Source: Siphonodentalium dalli
Taxonomy: Eukaryota; Mollusca; Scaphopoda; Gadilida; Siphonodentaliidae
Assembly: GCA_032622095.1 (NCBI GenBank)
Contig: CP136068.1
Coordinates: 134,111,989-134,175,988, forward strand
Direction of reading: 5' to 3'
Length of the DNA: 64,000 nucleotides
Notes under the pieces: generated by a model
The model's database searches: none
The model's input: the letters and a program-made list of their open reading frames with translations, nothing else
What the model was told of the DNA's origin: nothing
Position numbers and translations under genes: made by a program
Shown here: in pieces, positions 35,520 to 46,983 of the stretch
How the letters are laid out: every line of letters begins with the position of its first letter
Position numbering within the stretch: position 1 is the stretch's first letter

Positions 35520-37660
35520 AATTGCACATTAGCGTAAGTGAATTACAATTAAGCGTAATGTATTACACTCAGGTGTAATGCACACATATAAAGCGTACTT
35601 CACTTACGCTTAACCGTATGATGTAGATAAAGCATTACTCCTATGAGTAATAGAATTATGACTAGTGTGCTTAAGCGTAATTGATTAAAGTGTGCTTAAG
35701 CGTAATTGATTTACGCTTAAGCTCACTGGTCATTTATTTTCATTGATAGATTAATTACACTTAATCATAAATGAATTATGCTTAGGCGATTATACGAGAA
35801 GCCGTTTTCACATTTATTCTGATTCTGCTTAATCGCAAATCATTTACGCTTAAGTGTAAATCATTTGCACTTAAGAGCAAATCATTTATACTTAAATACA
35901 AATCATATGCGCTTTAGCGGAAATAGTATGGGAGGCCATTTTCACATTTATTATTTATTTGCGCTTAAGCGCAAATATTTGTGCTTAAGCATAAATCATT
36001 AAGCGCAAATATTTGTGCTTAAGCGTAAATCATTTGCGCTTAAGCACAAATATGTGTCTATCAATTTATTTGCGCTTAAGCGCAAATACCTAACACTCCA
36101 TTACATCCCTCTGATGTGAATGATTGAGTCCATCTCATATTATATTAGCATGGGACCATAGTAATAGCCCCATACAGACTCGAAGTTGAAGAAAAAACAT
36201 ATTTCCATATGCATATCAGCATCTCTGTCCCTGGTGTCCCAAGATTTGGTGCCTCACTCCCAGAGCTCATGTATATTTTATTATCTCCTGCACAGATATA
36301 TACCATTTCCATGGCCATAAATAGGGAATTAGGGGTTACTGAGGTTTTCTTCCCTCATATGGTGTACTCATTGACTTGAAGTTGGGGGAAAACCCCTATT
36401 TTCATAATATCAGCATCCCTGTCCCCAAGAATTTGTCGCCATCCCAGAGATATAGTATATTTTATAAAAGAGACATATCCTACACAGATCTATATCATTT
36501 CCATGGTCATAAAACAGATCTTGGGGTTTCTGGGGGATTGTTTCCCTCATATGGTGGGGCTATATCAACTTTAGTGATGTGTTTAGGCCTGTGCCATGTA
36601 AAATTAATTCAGGGGGGATCATTGCATATTGATTTTTATTTGCGCTTAAGTGCAAATGATTTTCGCTTAAGCGCAAATATGATCTATTTGCTTAATTGCA
36701 AATGATAGAGGTTATTTGCGCTTAAGCGTAAATAAATAATAAATGTGAAAAGGGCCTCCCATATAATAGATCACATTTATGGCAATTTTATGCTAAAGCG
36801 CAAATATATTATTAGACACATATTTTTTGCGCTTGAGCGCAATTGATTTACACTAATAAATAATATATTTGAAAAGGCTGTCTCCCATGCGATTTTCTCT
36901 AAACTCAAATTTACTCTGGCAATTTAGACATCAATCAAACATCGGTTTAGACTCCCCCATATACTATGAGATGGACTCAATTATTCAGACAGAGGAAATC
37001 AGTTGGAGTTAGGTATTTGCTTAAGCATTATTCATATTAATTATGCTTAAGTGTAAATGAGTTCCGCGCTTAAGCGTAAATGAAGTACGCTTAAACGTAA
37101 TTCATATACACTCTCATTGAACTCCCCTCAAGCTGAAATGGATGCAACCGCATTACTAATGCCAGTAACCTACATCAGGTTATACCAATATACATGAGGT
37201 ATATGGGGAGCCAAATTAACATTTAATAAATAATAGAGCTTAAGCGATATAATAAGGGAAGATATAATTGCGATTAAGTTCAATAAGGAAATATCTAATT
37301 GCGCTAGCACAATAAGGAATATCTTATTGCACTTAAGCACAAAAAGGAATATCGTATTGCACTTAAGCGCAATAAGGAATCTCTAAGCGCAATAAGGAAT
37401 CTTCTTATTGCACTTAAGCGTGATAAGAAATATTCTTATTGCACTTAAGTGTAATTAGAGATTCCTTGATTGGGGGGGGGGGGCTTTAGCTCAATTATTT
37501 ATTAAATGTTAATTTGGCTTCCTCCCATAGAGGTGAGATAGCTGATGAACCCAATTACACTCAAGCGTAATTCAAATGTATTACGCTGATCGTAAGTTAA
37601 TTATGCTTAAGCATAAATAATTTATGCTTAAGTGTAATTAGCTACTATAAAGTGAATCTG
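35520..37660. repeat. Palindrome swarm centred on GCGCTTAAGCGC
   Basis: Dozens of perfect or near-perfect copies of ATTTGCGCTTAAGCGCAAAT occur, in places as a head-to-tail 22-bp minisatellite (about 35820-36090) and elsewhere with other spacers such as AAGGAATATCTTATTGC (about 37290-37460). Larger inverted repeats overlap: about 35926-35962 with 36720-36765, 36082-36150 with 36958-37030, and 37195-37240 with 37488-37535. No protein gene is visible. Confidence 0.8.
36178..36557 (+). repeat. Direct duplication of about 195 bp inside the palindrome swarm
   Basis: GACTCGAAGTTGAAG...TCCCTCATATGGTG (36178-36365) is repeated as GACTTGAAGTTGGGG...TCCCTCATATGGTG (36374-36557) with moderate divergence. 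The following sequence (GGCCTGTGCCATGTAAAATT) has a relative at about 47253. Confidence 0.7.
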
Positions 37661-38559
37661 GGATAAGGGGAGTACTCTAAATTGTTCTTTCGATCAGCTG
37701 TTTCTACCAATTAAAAAAAATTCTCATTTATTTTGAAACTAATGAAAGACAATGGTATATTGTTTTACTAGTAATATTCATTATAAACTTGTACAAATCT
37801 GAAAACAAACAAAATTTTAATATTTAAGAAATTTAGAGTTCCCTCTCTTACAGCAGCAACCACTATGCCAGGAAGACCAATCGATCTAGTTCAGCCCGAT
37901 TGGGCTATTATAATTTATAGATCGATCGGTGGTTCATGCACTCTCTGCGTTTGAAATATTGCTAATAATTTCCATTTACATAAGTCAATAATGCCATTGC
38001 AGATAACTTCATCTTAAATTCGACCAAATGTGTTGACGTTTGATAAGAAGGGCAGGAATTCCCCGATTTGTTTATTTTCAATCGATGAGAAGCATGACGA
38101 CCTGGATCAGCTGATCGGTTCGGAGGTGTGCCAATCGTATTTTGCATGCTGTGCACGAATACCCATTCACGCCTAAATTTGCAAACAATCCATATATAAC
38201 ATATACACAGTGTGTACACTTTGTTAGTTGCCAATTAATTCTCGACATTTCAATTAGAAAACATGAGATATCGATGCAAAAATCAAGACATAATCACATT
38301 ATCTAGTTTGTGTTTTGTTGAATCTACTTTCGGTTATCGACATGTCGGCTATTGTTTTGGCTGTTCTCTTACCGTGCGTGCCAGCCGATCGTCGTTTTTC
38401 GGGCGGTTCCGATTTCTTCCGAATATAATTCCATGACCTCCACGCGATGATTCGCGCCGAAAATGTGGTTGTATCTGAGAAGATTTCTTACTCTGACCGC
38501 AGTTTTCAACAATTTAATACGGGGCGAATACCGCATCAATAATATGCAACCTTGGGGTT
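37661..38559. other. Unique interval between palindrome swarm and 375-bp satellite
   Basis: A non-repetitive stretch with higher GC around 38000-38540. Apart from the small open frame at 38369-38536 I can support no feature. Confidence 0.45.
38369..38536 (-). CDS. Small hypothetical ORF or possible 5' exon, unknown product
   Basis: An ATG-initiated frame of 55 codons lies in the least repetitive, most GC-rich part of this neighbourhood. The peptide begins MRYSPRIKLL and contains basic and mixed residues (later VEVMELYSEEIGTARKT), a more protein-like composition than other short frames here. A GTAAGA splice-donor-like sequence follows codon 54 (donor GT at 38371-38372), so the frame could be a first exon rather than a complete gene. 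No domain is recognised. Chance cannot be excluded. Confidence 0.2.
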   Translation of the reverse strand: MRYSPRIKLLKTAVRVRNLLRYNHIFGANHRVEVMELYSEEIGTARKTTIGWHAR

Positions 38560-41500
38560 TTATTTCTAGTTTTTTATGACCTTTCTTATGGTATATCGGA
38601 TACAGTTCTGTCTGACATGAAATATATACCCACCGGGAGTGAAGCTAATGACTTTAATAGTCAAATTGGTATTTTTAACATTTATTGGGCCGTGTATCAC
38701 ATTGTGTGGGTACCAGTCTAATAAATTTATGGTTTTTGGATAGGTATGCATCTATACAAATGGCTTGCACAAAGTTTGGGCTCCTCAGTGGGTTTTAAGG
38801 GTATGGAGACAGCCCAACACCCACGAAAAAAATATACAGCACCCGTGCCTATGAAAACATATTTCTGAATCAGATCTCTTTCAGACTATACCCATTCTCA
38901 AAATTACTCCACATTTGACGCAAGAATATATAAAGGCAATGGGAGAAAAAATTGTTGGGCATCTAATTGGGATTTTGGGCTTTGGTCAGGGAGAGGGGAA
39001 TATTTGGGTCTCTAATTAATCGTCAAATTGGTATATTTAACTTCAAATTGGGCCCTGTGACCCATTATATGTATCAACTACTAGGTACATGTATATCTTA
39101 GTGTTTTTGGAAAGATCGGAATCAGTATAAGAAGATTTGCAAAAGTTTGGGCTCCTCAGTTAATTCCAGGGTTTTAAGGGCATGGAGACAGCCCAACACC
39201 CACGGCACCTGTGATAAAACCATACAGCACCCATGCCTATAAACTCATATTTTGAGGTCAGTTTTCCATCAGACTACACTCATATATATATATATATATT
39301 AAGATAATTCCACATCTGACTTCAGAATATAGGCAGGCAATGAACAAAAATATAATTGGGCACCTTGGTTGAGTTTTGGACTCAAGGGGAGGGGAATATT
39401 TGTGTTTATTAATAGTCAAATTGGTATTTTTAACTTTCATTGGGCCCCTGCATCACATTTTGTGGGTACCAGTCTAGTACATTTAGGGTGTTTGGATAGG
39501 TATGCATCTATACAAATGGTTTGCAGAAAGATTGGGCTCCTCAGTGGGTTTTAAGGGTATGGAGACAGCCCAACACCCACAGCACACATGAAAAAAACAT
39601 ACAGCACCCGTGCCTATGAAAATATATTTCTGAATCAGATCTCTTTCAGACTATTCCCATTCTCAAAATTACACCACATTTGACGTTAGAATATATATAG
39701 GCAATGGGAGAAAAAATTGTTGGGCATCTAATTGGGATTTTGGGCTTTGGTCAGGGAGAGGGGAATATTTGGGTCTCTTAATGGTCAAATTTGTATATTT
39801 AACTTCAATTGGGCCCTGTGACCCATTATAACTTCTAGGTATATCTTAATGTTTTTGGAAAGATCTGCATCAATATAAGAAGATTTGCAAAAGTTTGGGC
39901 TCCTCAGTGGGTTTTAATGGTATGGAGACAGCCCCAACACCCACGGCACCCGTGATAAAACCATACAGCACCCATGCCTATAAACTCATATTTTGAGGTC
40001 AGCTTTCTATCAGACTATACTCATTATTAAGACAATTCCACATCTGACTTCAGAATATAGGCAGGCTATGAACAAAAACATATGGGTACCTGGGTGGGGT
40101 TTTGGGCTGAGGGGATGGCAATATTTGGGTCTTTTATAGGTATACATATACTTCTAGGTCTCTTAGTGTTTTTGGAAAGATCAGCATCGGTATAAGAAGT
40201 TTTGCAAAAGTTTGGGCTTCTCAGTGGGTTTTAAGGGTATGGAGACAGCCCAACACCCACAGCACCAATGACAAATTCATACAGCACCCGTGCCTATGAA
40301 AACATATTTCTGAGTCAGCGATATTTCAGACTATACCCATCCTGAAAATTATTCCACATTTGATTTTAGAATATATAGATGCAATGGGAAAAAAATTTGT
40401 TGGGCATCTGTTTGGGATTTTGGGCTTCGGTCAGGGGGAGGGAAATATATATATATTTTTGAATTGTCATATTGGTATATTTAAGTTGAATTGGGTCATA
40501 TGACCCATTATAGGTATCTACTTCTAGCACTTTTGTTGTTTGTGGATAGGTATTCATCTATGCAAATAGATTGTACAAAGTTTGGTATCCTCAGTGGGTT
40601 TTAAGGGTATGGAGACAGCCCAACACCCACAGCACCCATGACAATTCAAGTTAAATTGGTATATTTAACTTGAATTGGGCCATATGACCCATTATATGTA
40701 TCTACTTCCAGCACTTCTGCTGTTTATAGAAATTTAAGGTATGCATCTATGCAAATAGATTGCACAAAGTTTGGGTTCCTCAGTGAGTTTAAGGGTATGG
40801 AGACAGCCCAACACCCAAATTACCCTCGATAAAACCATACAGCACCCGCGCCTATGAAAACATATTTCTGGGTCACTGTTGTCTCAGACTATAACCATTC
40901 TGAAAATGATTCCACATTTGACTTTAGAATATATATAGGCAATGGGAAAAAATTATTTGGGTACCTGAATGGCATTTTGGGCTCTGGTCAGGAGGAGGGG
41001 GATATTTGGGATTTTTTAATGGTCAAATTGGTATATTTAAGTTGAACTGGGCCATATGACCCATTATTGGTACCTACTTCCAGCACTTTTGTTGTTTGTG
41101 TAATTGTGGATAGGAATGCATCTATGCAAATAGTTTGCACAAAGGTTGGGCTCCTCAGTGGGTTTTAAGGGTATGGAGATAGCCCAACACCCACAGCTGG
41201 CACAGCACCCATGATAAAACAATAAAGCACCCGTGTCTATGGAAACATATTTCTGGGTCACTGTTGTCTCAGAATATACCCATTCAGAAAATGATTCCAC
41301 ATTTGACTTTAGAATATGTAGAGGCAATGGGGAAAAAAATTTGTTGGGCATCTGTTTGGGATTATCATTTTGGGCTTCGGTCAGAGGGAGAGGAATATTT
41401 GGGGTTTTTTAATGGTCAAATTGGTATATTTAACATGGGCCCATTACAGGTACCTACTCCCAGCACTTTTGTTGTTTGTGGATAGGTATGCATCTATGCA

Positions 41501-41905
41501 AATACATGTAGTTTACACAAAGTTTGGGCTCCTCAGTGGGTTTTAAGGGTATGGAGAGAGCCCAGCACCCACAGCACCCATGGTAATAGCATACAACACC
41601 CATGCCTATGAAAATATATTTCTGAAAATCACTCCACAGTCAAAAGTGACATTAGAATCTATAGAGAAAACATTGTTGGACATCTAATTGGGATTTTGGG
41701 CTTTGGTCAGGGGAAGGGGAATATTTGGGGTCTTTTAATGGTCAAATTAAACTTAACTTGAAATTTAACTTGAATTGGGCCCTGTGACACATTATAGGTA
41801 AAAACTTCTAGGTCTCTTAATCAGTATAAGAAAATTTGCAAAAGTTTGGGCTCATCAGTGGGTTTTAAGGGTATGGAGACAGCCAAAAACCCACAGCACC
41901 CATGA
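38560..41905 (+). repeat. 375-bp satellite array, about nine monomers
   Basis: The landmark GTATGGAGACAGCCCAACAC recurs near 38801, 39180, 39558, 39920, 40238, 40609, 40796, 41171, 41549 and 41873. Most spacings are 362-379 bp, with one 187-bp half-step. Each monomer contains GGGCTCCTCAGTGGGTTTTA and CAGCACCC...GTGCCTATGAAAAC. Two monomer subtypes are evident (GGTCAGGGAGAGGGG against CAAGGGGAGGGG). All translated frames across it are repeat-driven. The array ends where a family A element begins at 41912. Confidence 0.9.
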
Positions 41906-42032
41906 AATAAAAGTGTCAATGACACTGTAGCTCAACTTGGAAAGGGAATAATTTAATGTATTACAGTCAATGGAGCGATTAGGAATGTGGAAAGTTTAAT
42001 GTCTAATACTAGTTTATCAACATGAAGATATA

Positions 42033-42951
42033 TCTATTATATTTGAAAGATCTGTGTGTGTGTGTGTGTTTGTGTGTGTCTAATCGATGGACTCGAAAAC
42101 GACTAAGCCAATTTCGATGAAATTTGGTATTTTAGGGTATTTTCGGCCGGCGACGAACATAGGCATATTTATTTGTCCGTGCGAGGTCAACTTTTCACGT
42201 GCCGAGGTCAAATCTGTTTTCACGCCGTTTTGCGCTAATATATTTCAGTTCGGTGCTCACAAATCGATTCGATATAGCGCGAATAATAAATTGCCAGTCA
42301 TATAATTTGCACAGTTAGAATCTGTGTGGCTTCATCTTTCCAACGATATATAATATGTATGTATCCGTTTTAGTTATCTGCCTCAATTATTAAGAAGAAG
42401 TGGTACGATCTTTTATCAGGATAAAAACAATGCGTAACTTCTATGACGTCGTTAGAGGTCATAAAGTTAGATCACGTTAACTCTCACCCGGCCGATGCAT
42501 TTGACTGTTTCAGACGTCTTGGCGATATCTCGGGCACCGATGGTAATTTAGCTTTACGTTGAAACTTGATAATTAATGAGTGTGTGTATATGAGGCGCGT
42601 TTATATACTTCAGTGGAAATCAAATCGGGTTAAACTGGCGGATTTTTACGGACGAAATTAATTTGATGCATAGGGTATCTCGGTATCCGCTGGGCCGATT
42701 TCCCGGTATCCGCTGGGCCGATTTCCACCATTTTTGGGGTGTTGGTGTTTGACCCCACCTGACCTTGACCTTCAAAATGGTCAATTCAAGGTCAAATCGG
42801 GTAAAACCGGATGGATTTCGACGGGTACTTTTGTCGGGTACTTTTGTTCGGGCAGTGTTTTGGACGGGTCAAATCGTGACCCCACTTGACCTTGGCCTTC
42901 AAAATAGACAATTCAAGGTCAAACCCCGGACGAAGTCGGGTCACCTTCTAG
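42033..42951 (+). mobile_element. Non-autonomous Helitron-like element
   Basis: Empty versions of the insertion site exist elsewhere in the window in reverse orientation (about 23275-23310 and 24965-24995). There the sequence equivalent to CATGAAGAGATATATATAAAAG is uninterrupted. Comparing them places the insertion between A and T, giving a 5' end TCTATTATATTTG and a 3' end CTAG followed by T, with no target duplication. A stem-loop, CCCGGAC-GAA-GTCGGG with one bulge (42925-42940), lies eight bases upstream of CTAG. All four are classical Helitron signatures. A (GT)n tract occurs near the left end (about 42053-42080). No Rep/helicase is encoded. Confidence 0.8.
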
Positions 42952-44051
42952 TATATATATAAAAGTAAAACCTAAGATGGTTGCCGGCGGCTATGTTTTC
43001 CAATAAAATTCAAAAACATTTGATAGCTTTAGTCATCCAAATAGTAAAATCCAAGATGGCTGCCGGCGACCATGTTTTTTGGCCAAATAAAGCCCAAAAT
43101 TACTCGTTCCTATTTACATGTCAATATTAACATCCATGACAAATTTCATGATGATCAGACAAACAGTACGACCTGTAGACCGTGCTAATAGATTGAATTT
43201 TGAAATCCAAGATGGCTCTGGAGGCCATGTTTTTTGTCTAAATGACCCCAAAATGACTTTAATATTCTCATCTACATTCCAATTTCAACAGCCAGGACAA
43301 ATTTCATTATGATGAGACTAAAGCTACAACCTGTAGCCCGTGGTAAAGGATTTAGTCGTACAAAGAGTAAAATCCAAGATAGCTGCATGCTGGCAGCCAT
43401 GTTTTTTGGCCGAATGACCCCAAAATGACTCGTTCCCATCTACATGACACTGTTAACATTCATGACAAATTTTATGATGATCCGACCAAAGGTACGACCT
43501 GTAACCTGTGCCAAAGGGTTTAGTCATGCAAAGAGTAAAATCAAAGATGGTTGCCGGCGGCCATGCCAAATTTCATGATGATCTGATGAGCAGTACGACA
43601 TGTATGATCTGATGAACAGTACGACATGTAGCCCGTGCTAATGGATCAAATTTTGAAATCCAAGATGGCCACTGGCGACCATGTTTTTTGTCCGAATGAC
43701 CCCAAAATGACTCGTTCCCATCTACATTCCAATTTCAACAGCCATGACAAATTTTATGATGATCAGACTAAAGGTACAACCTGTAGCCCTTGCTAAAGGA
43801 TTTAGTCATACAAAGAGTAAAATCCAAAATGGCTGCTGGTGGCCATGTTTTTGGCCGAATGACCCCAAAATGACTCGTTTCCCATCTACATGTCACTGTT
43901 AACATCCTGACAAATTTTATGATGATCAGACTAAAAGTACGACCTGTAGCCCGTGCTAAAGAATTTAGTCATACAAAGAGTAAAAACCAAGATGGCTGCT
44001 GGTGGCCATGTTTTTGTGCCGAATGACCCCAAAGTTACTCGTTCCCATCTA

Positions 44052-44426
44052 CCCTGCTTGACAAAACAAGTGTCCACCTAACCGCGGTGCAGTTAGCGTT
44101 GCCACCGTGGCTGAAATGCAACTACACCGCGGCTCCACCGGCTAACTACAGTTGGGCCGCGGTGTAATTGCCGTTCGGCCATGGTGTAATTGTCGCGGTG
44201 TACGTTCATTAAACTGAAAAAAGACGATACTAACCAGAAATCTAACCACGGTGTACATGCCGTTCGGCTGCGGTGTAGTTGCCTTTCGGTCGCAGTGTAC
44301 TTGCTGTTGGGCCACGGTGTACTTGCCGTTCGGCCGCGGTGCTCAACTGCAGTTACAAACTCTGACACTGCGGCCGAACGGCAAATACACCGCGGTGCCA
44401 ATGGACACTTGTTTTGTCCAGCGGGG
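44052..44426. mobile_element. TA-flanked foldback transposon rich in CCGCGG, copy 1
   Basis: A 375-bp element with imperfect terminal inverted repeats of about 38 bp. The left end is CCCTGCTTGACAAAACAAGT and the right end, read inverted, is CCCCGCTGGACAAAACAAGT. Both continue to ACCGCGGTG. It interrupts a family A unit between CCCATC and TATGT..., with TA at both edges (44050-44051, 44427-44428), consistent with a TA target duplication. Internally it carries several copies of a roughly 24-bp motif, CGGTGTACTTGCCGTTCGGC, in both orientations. GC content is far above that of the surroundings. The superfamily is uncertain. Confidence 0.8.
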
Positions 44427-45363
44427 TATATGTTAATATTAACATCCATGACAAATTTCATGATGATCAGACAAACAGTACGACCTGTAGACCGTGCTAA
44501 TAGATTGAATTTTGAAATCCAAGATGGCTCTGGAGGCCATGTTTTTTGTCTAAATGACCCCAAAATGACTTTAATATTCTCATCTACATTCCAATTTCAA
44601 CAGCCAGGACAAATTTCATTATGATGAGACTAAAGCTACAACCTGTAGCCCGTGGTAAAGGATTTAGTCGTACAAAGAGTAAAATCCAAGATAGCTGCAT
44701 GCTGGCAGCCATGTTTTTTGGCCGAATGACCCCAAAATGACTCGTTCCCATCTACATGACACTGTTAACATTCATGACAAATTTTATGATGATCCGACCA
44801 AAGGTACGACCTGTAACCTGTGCCAAAGGGTTTAGTCATGCAAAGAGTAAAATCAAAGATGGTTGCCGGCGGCCATGCCAAATTTCATGATGATCTGATG
44901 AGCAGTACGACATGTATGATCTGATGAACAGTACGACATGTAGCCCGTGCTAATGGATCAAATTTTGAAATCCAAGATGGCCACTGGCGACCATGTTTTT
45001 TGTCCGAATGACCCCAAAATGACTCGTTCCCATCTACATTCCAATTTCAACAGCCATGACAAATTTTATGATGATCAGACTAAAGGTACAACCTGTAGCC
45101 CTTGCTAAAGGATTTAGTCATACAAAGAGTAAAATCCAAAATGGCTGCTGGTGGCCATGTTTTTGGCCGAATGACCCCAAAATGACTCGTTTCCCATCTA
45201 CATGTCACTGTTAACATCCTGACAAATTTTATGATGATCAGACTAAAAGTACGACCTGTAGCCCGTGCTAAAGAATTTAGTCATACAAAGAGTAAAAACC
45301 AAGATGGCTGCTGGTGGCCATGTTTTTGTGCCGAATGACCCCAAAGTTACTCGTTCCCATCTA

Positions 45364-45738
45364 CCCTGCTTGACAAAACAAGTGTCCACCTAACCGCGGT
45401 GCAGTTAGCGTTGCCACCGTGGCTGAAATGCAACTACACCGCGGCTCCACCGGCTAACTACAGTTGGGCCGCGGTGTAATTGCCGTTCGGCCATGGTGTA
45501 ATTGTCGCGGTGTACGTTCATTAAACTGAAAAAAGACGATACTAACCAGAAATCTAACCACGGTGTACATGCCGTTCGGCTGCGGTGTAGTTGCCTTTCG
45601 GTCGCAGTGTACTTGCTGTTGGGCCACGGTGTACTTGCCGTTCGGCCGCGGTGCTCAACTGCAGTTACAAACTCTGACACTGCGGCCGAACGGCAAATAC
45701 ACCGCGGTGCCAATGGACACTTGTTTTGTCCAGCGGGG
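45364..45738. mobile_element. TA-flanked foldback transposon rich in CCGCGG, copy 2
   Basis: An apparently identical copy created by the 1312-bp tandem duplication, not by an independent insertion. The flanking TA is at 45362-45363 and 45739-45740. Confidence 0.8.
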
Positions 45739-46353
45739 TATATGTTAATATTAACATCCACGACAAATTTCATGATGATCAGATGAACAGTACGATATGT
45801 AGCCCGTGCTAATGGATTGAATTTTGAAATCCAAGATGGCCACTGGCGGCCATGTTTTTTGTCCGAATCATCCCAAAATTACTCGTTCCCATCAACATTC
45901 CAATTTCAACAGCCATGACAAATTTTATGATGATCAGACTAAAGGTACGACATGTAGCCCGTGCTAAAGAATTTATTCATACGAAGAGTAAAATCCAAGA
46001 TGGCTGCTGGCGGCCATGTTTTTGTGCCGAATAACCCCAAAATTACTCGTTCCCATTTACATGTCAATATTAACATCCGTGACAAATTTCATGATGATCA
46101 GACAAACAGTACGGCCTGTAGCCTGTGCTAATGGATTGGACTTTGAAATCCAAGATGGCCATGTTTTTTTTCGAATGACCCCAAAATGAATCATTCCAGT
46201 CTAAATGTTGATGTCAACAGCTATGACAAATTTCATAATGATCTGAACAAAGGTACGACCTGTAGCCTGTATTGTTGACAAATCATGCACACACGGACGA
46301 CGGTCGACAAAGCCATGGCAATAGCTCAAACTTTACAAAGTAAAGTTCAGCTA

Positions 46354-46499
46354 AAAATGACTGTAGGAAAAAAATATACAGGGCCCTGCCAGGAAAAAAT
46401 GTGTAAGCCGGGCTGCTGAACCACCCACAAACCCCCGCCTAGTGTTCAGAATCAGAAAAAATTGCAGACCCCACCCTGCTTAAACGCAATCAATTGCGC
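46354..46499. other. No gene; left flank of a GCGCTTAAGCGC palindrome
   Basis: Ends with AATTGCGC, the left half of the palindrome into which the next element inserted. Confidence 0.5.
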
Positions 46500-46503
46500 T
46501 TAA

Positions 46504-46983
46504 AGGTACTCAACCCGTAAAAACTCCTCTCAATAACTATTTCAATGGCTTCAGGGGTCAAAAATATTTGATTCGAGTCGAGGAAGTCACCCATCAAAGC
46601 TCAGATTTGTTAGATATCGATTTTAGAAATCTATTATTTTTCATTATCGGGAATTCTTTCTGGCCCAGAAGAAAGTCATAAATTCGTTATTATTACCCAC
46701 TTGATTATAGAGTTATCCATCCTTGCCTGTTTGAATAGAATTTTGGCGTAACATCTCGAGCATGTTACCAAATTGACGGCAGTTATTGGTACCCATCTCG
46801 AGAACATAAGAATTTTCAAAAATCAATATCTAATAACTCTGAGCTTTGTTTGATGGGTTCCTCGACTCGAATCAAATATTTTTTACCCCCAAAGCCAAAG
46901 AAATAGTAATATAGGACCCTCTGATCGGATTGTTGTTGTTGGAATCTGTTGAGATGGGGACCCTCTTTACGGGTTGAGTACCT
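46504..46983. mobile_element. TTAA-flanked MITE (piggyBac/Kolobok-like)
   Basis: A 480-bp element with 18-bp perfect terminal inverted repeats AGGTACTCAACCCGTAAA and longer imperfect arms of about 130 bp (for example TTGATTCGAGTCGAGGAAG against TTCCTCGACTCGAATCAA). TTAA occurs directly at both edges (46500-46503 and 46984-46987). Removing the element and one TTAA restores AATTGCGCTTAAGCGCAATT, a perfect 20-bp palindrome of the type that swarms at 35.5-37.7 kb. TTAA duplication is typical of piggyBac and Kolobok. No transposase is present. Confidence 0.85.

Larger units (their letters stand above)
43118..45743 (+). repeat. Tandem duplication, 1312-bp unit, two copies
   Basis: Copy 1 runs about 43118-44431 and copy 2 about 44432-45743. 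They look essentially identical, including the shared variants TGTAGACCGTGCTAATAGAT and GATAGCTGCATGCTGGCAGC. Each contains several family A units and one complete TA-flanked foldback transposon, so the duplication postdates that insertion. Confidence 0.9.
41910..46353 (+). mobile_element. Family A element with nested insertions
   Basis: Left end AGTGTCAATGACACT (41912-41926) plus TAGCTCAACTT (41928-41938). Right end stem-loop 46322-46353, with one substitution in GTTCAGCTA. The interior holds family A units, a Helitron-like insertion (42033-42951), a 1312-bp tandem duplication and two copies of a foldback transposon. It inserted at the edge of the 375-bp satellite. Confidence 0.7.

Noticed and set aside
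44093-44563. 156- and 144-codon ORFs on both strands of the CCGCGG foldback
   Set aside because: Low-complexity frames across short inverted GC-rich repeats, open on both strands. They look composition-driven and show no transposase motif.
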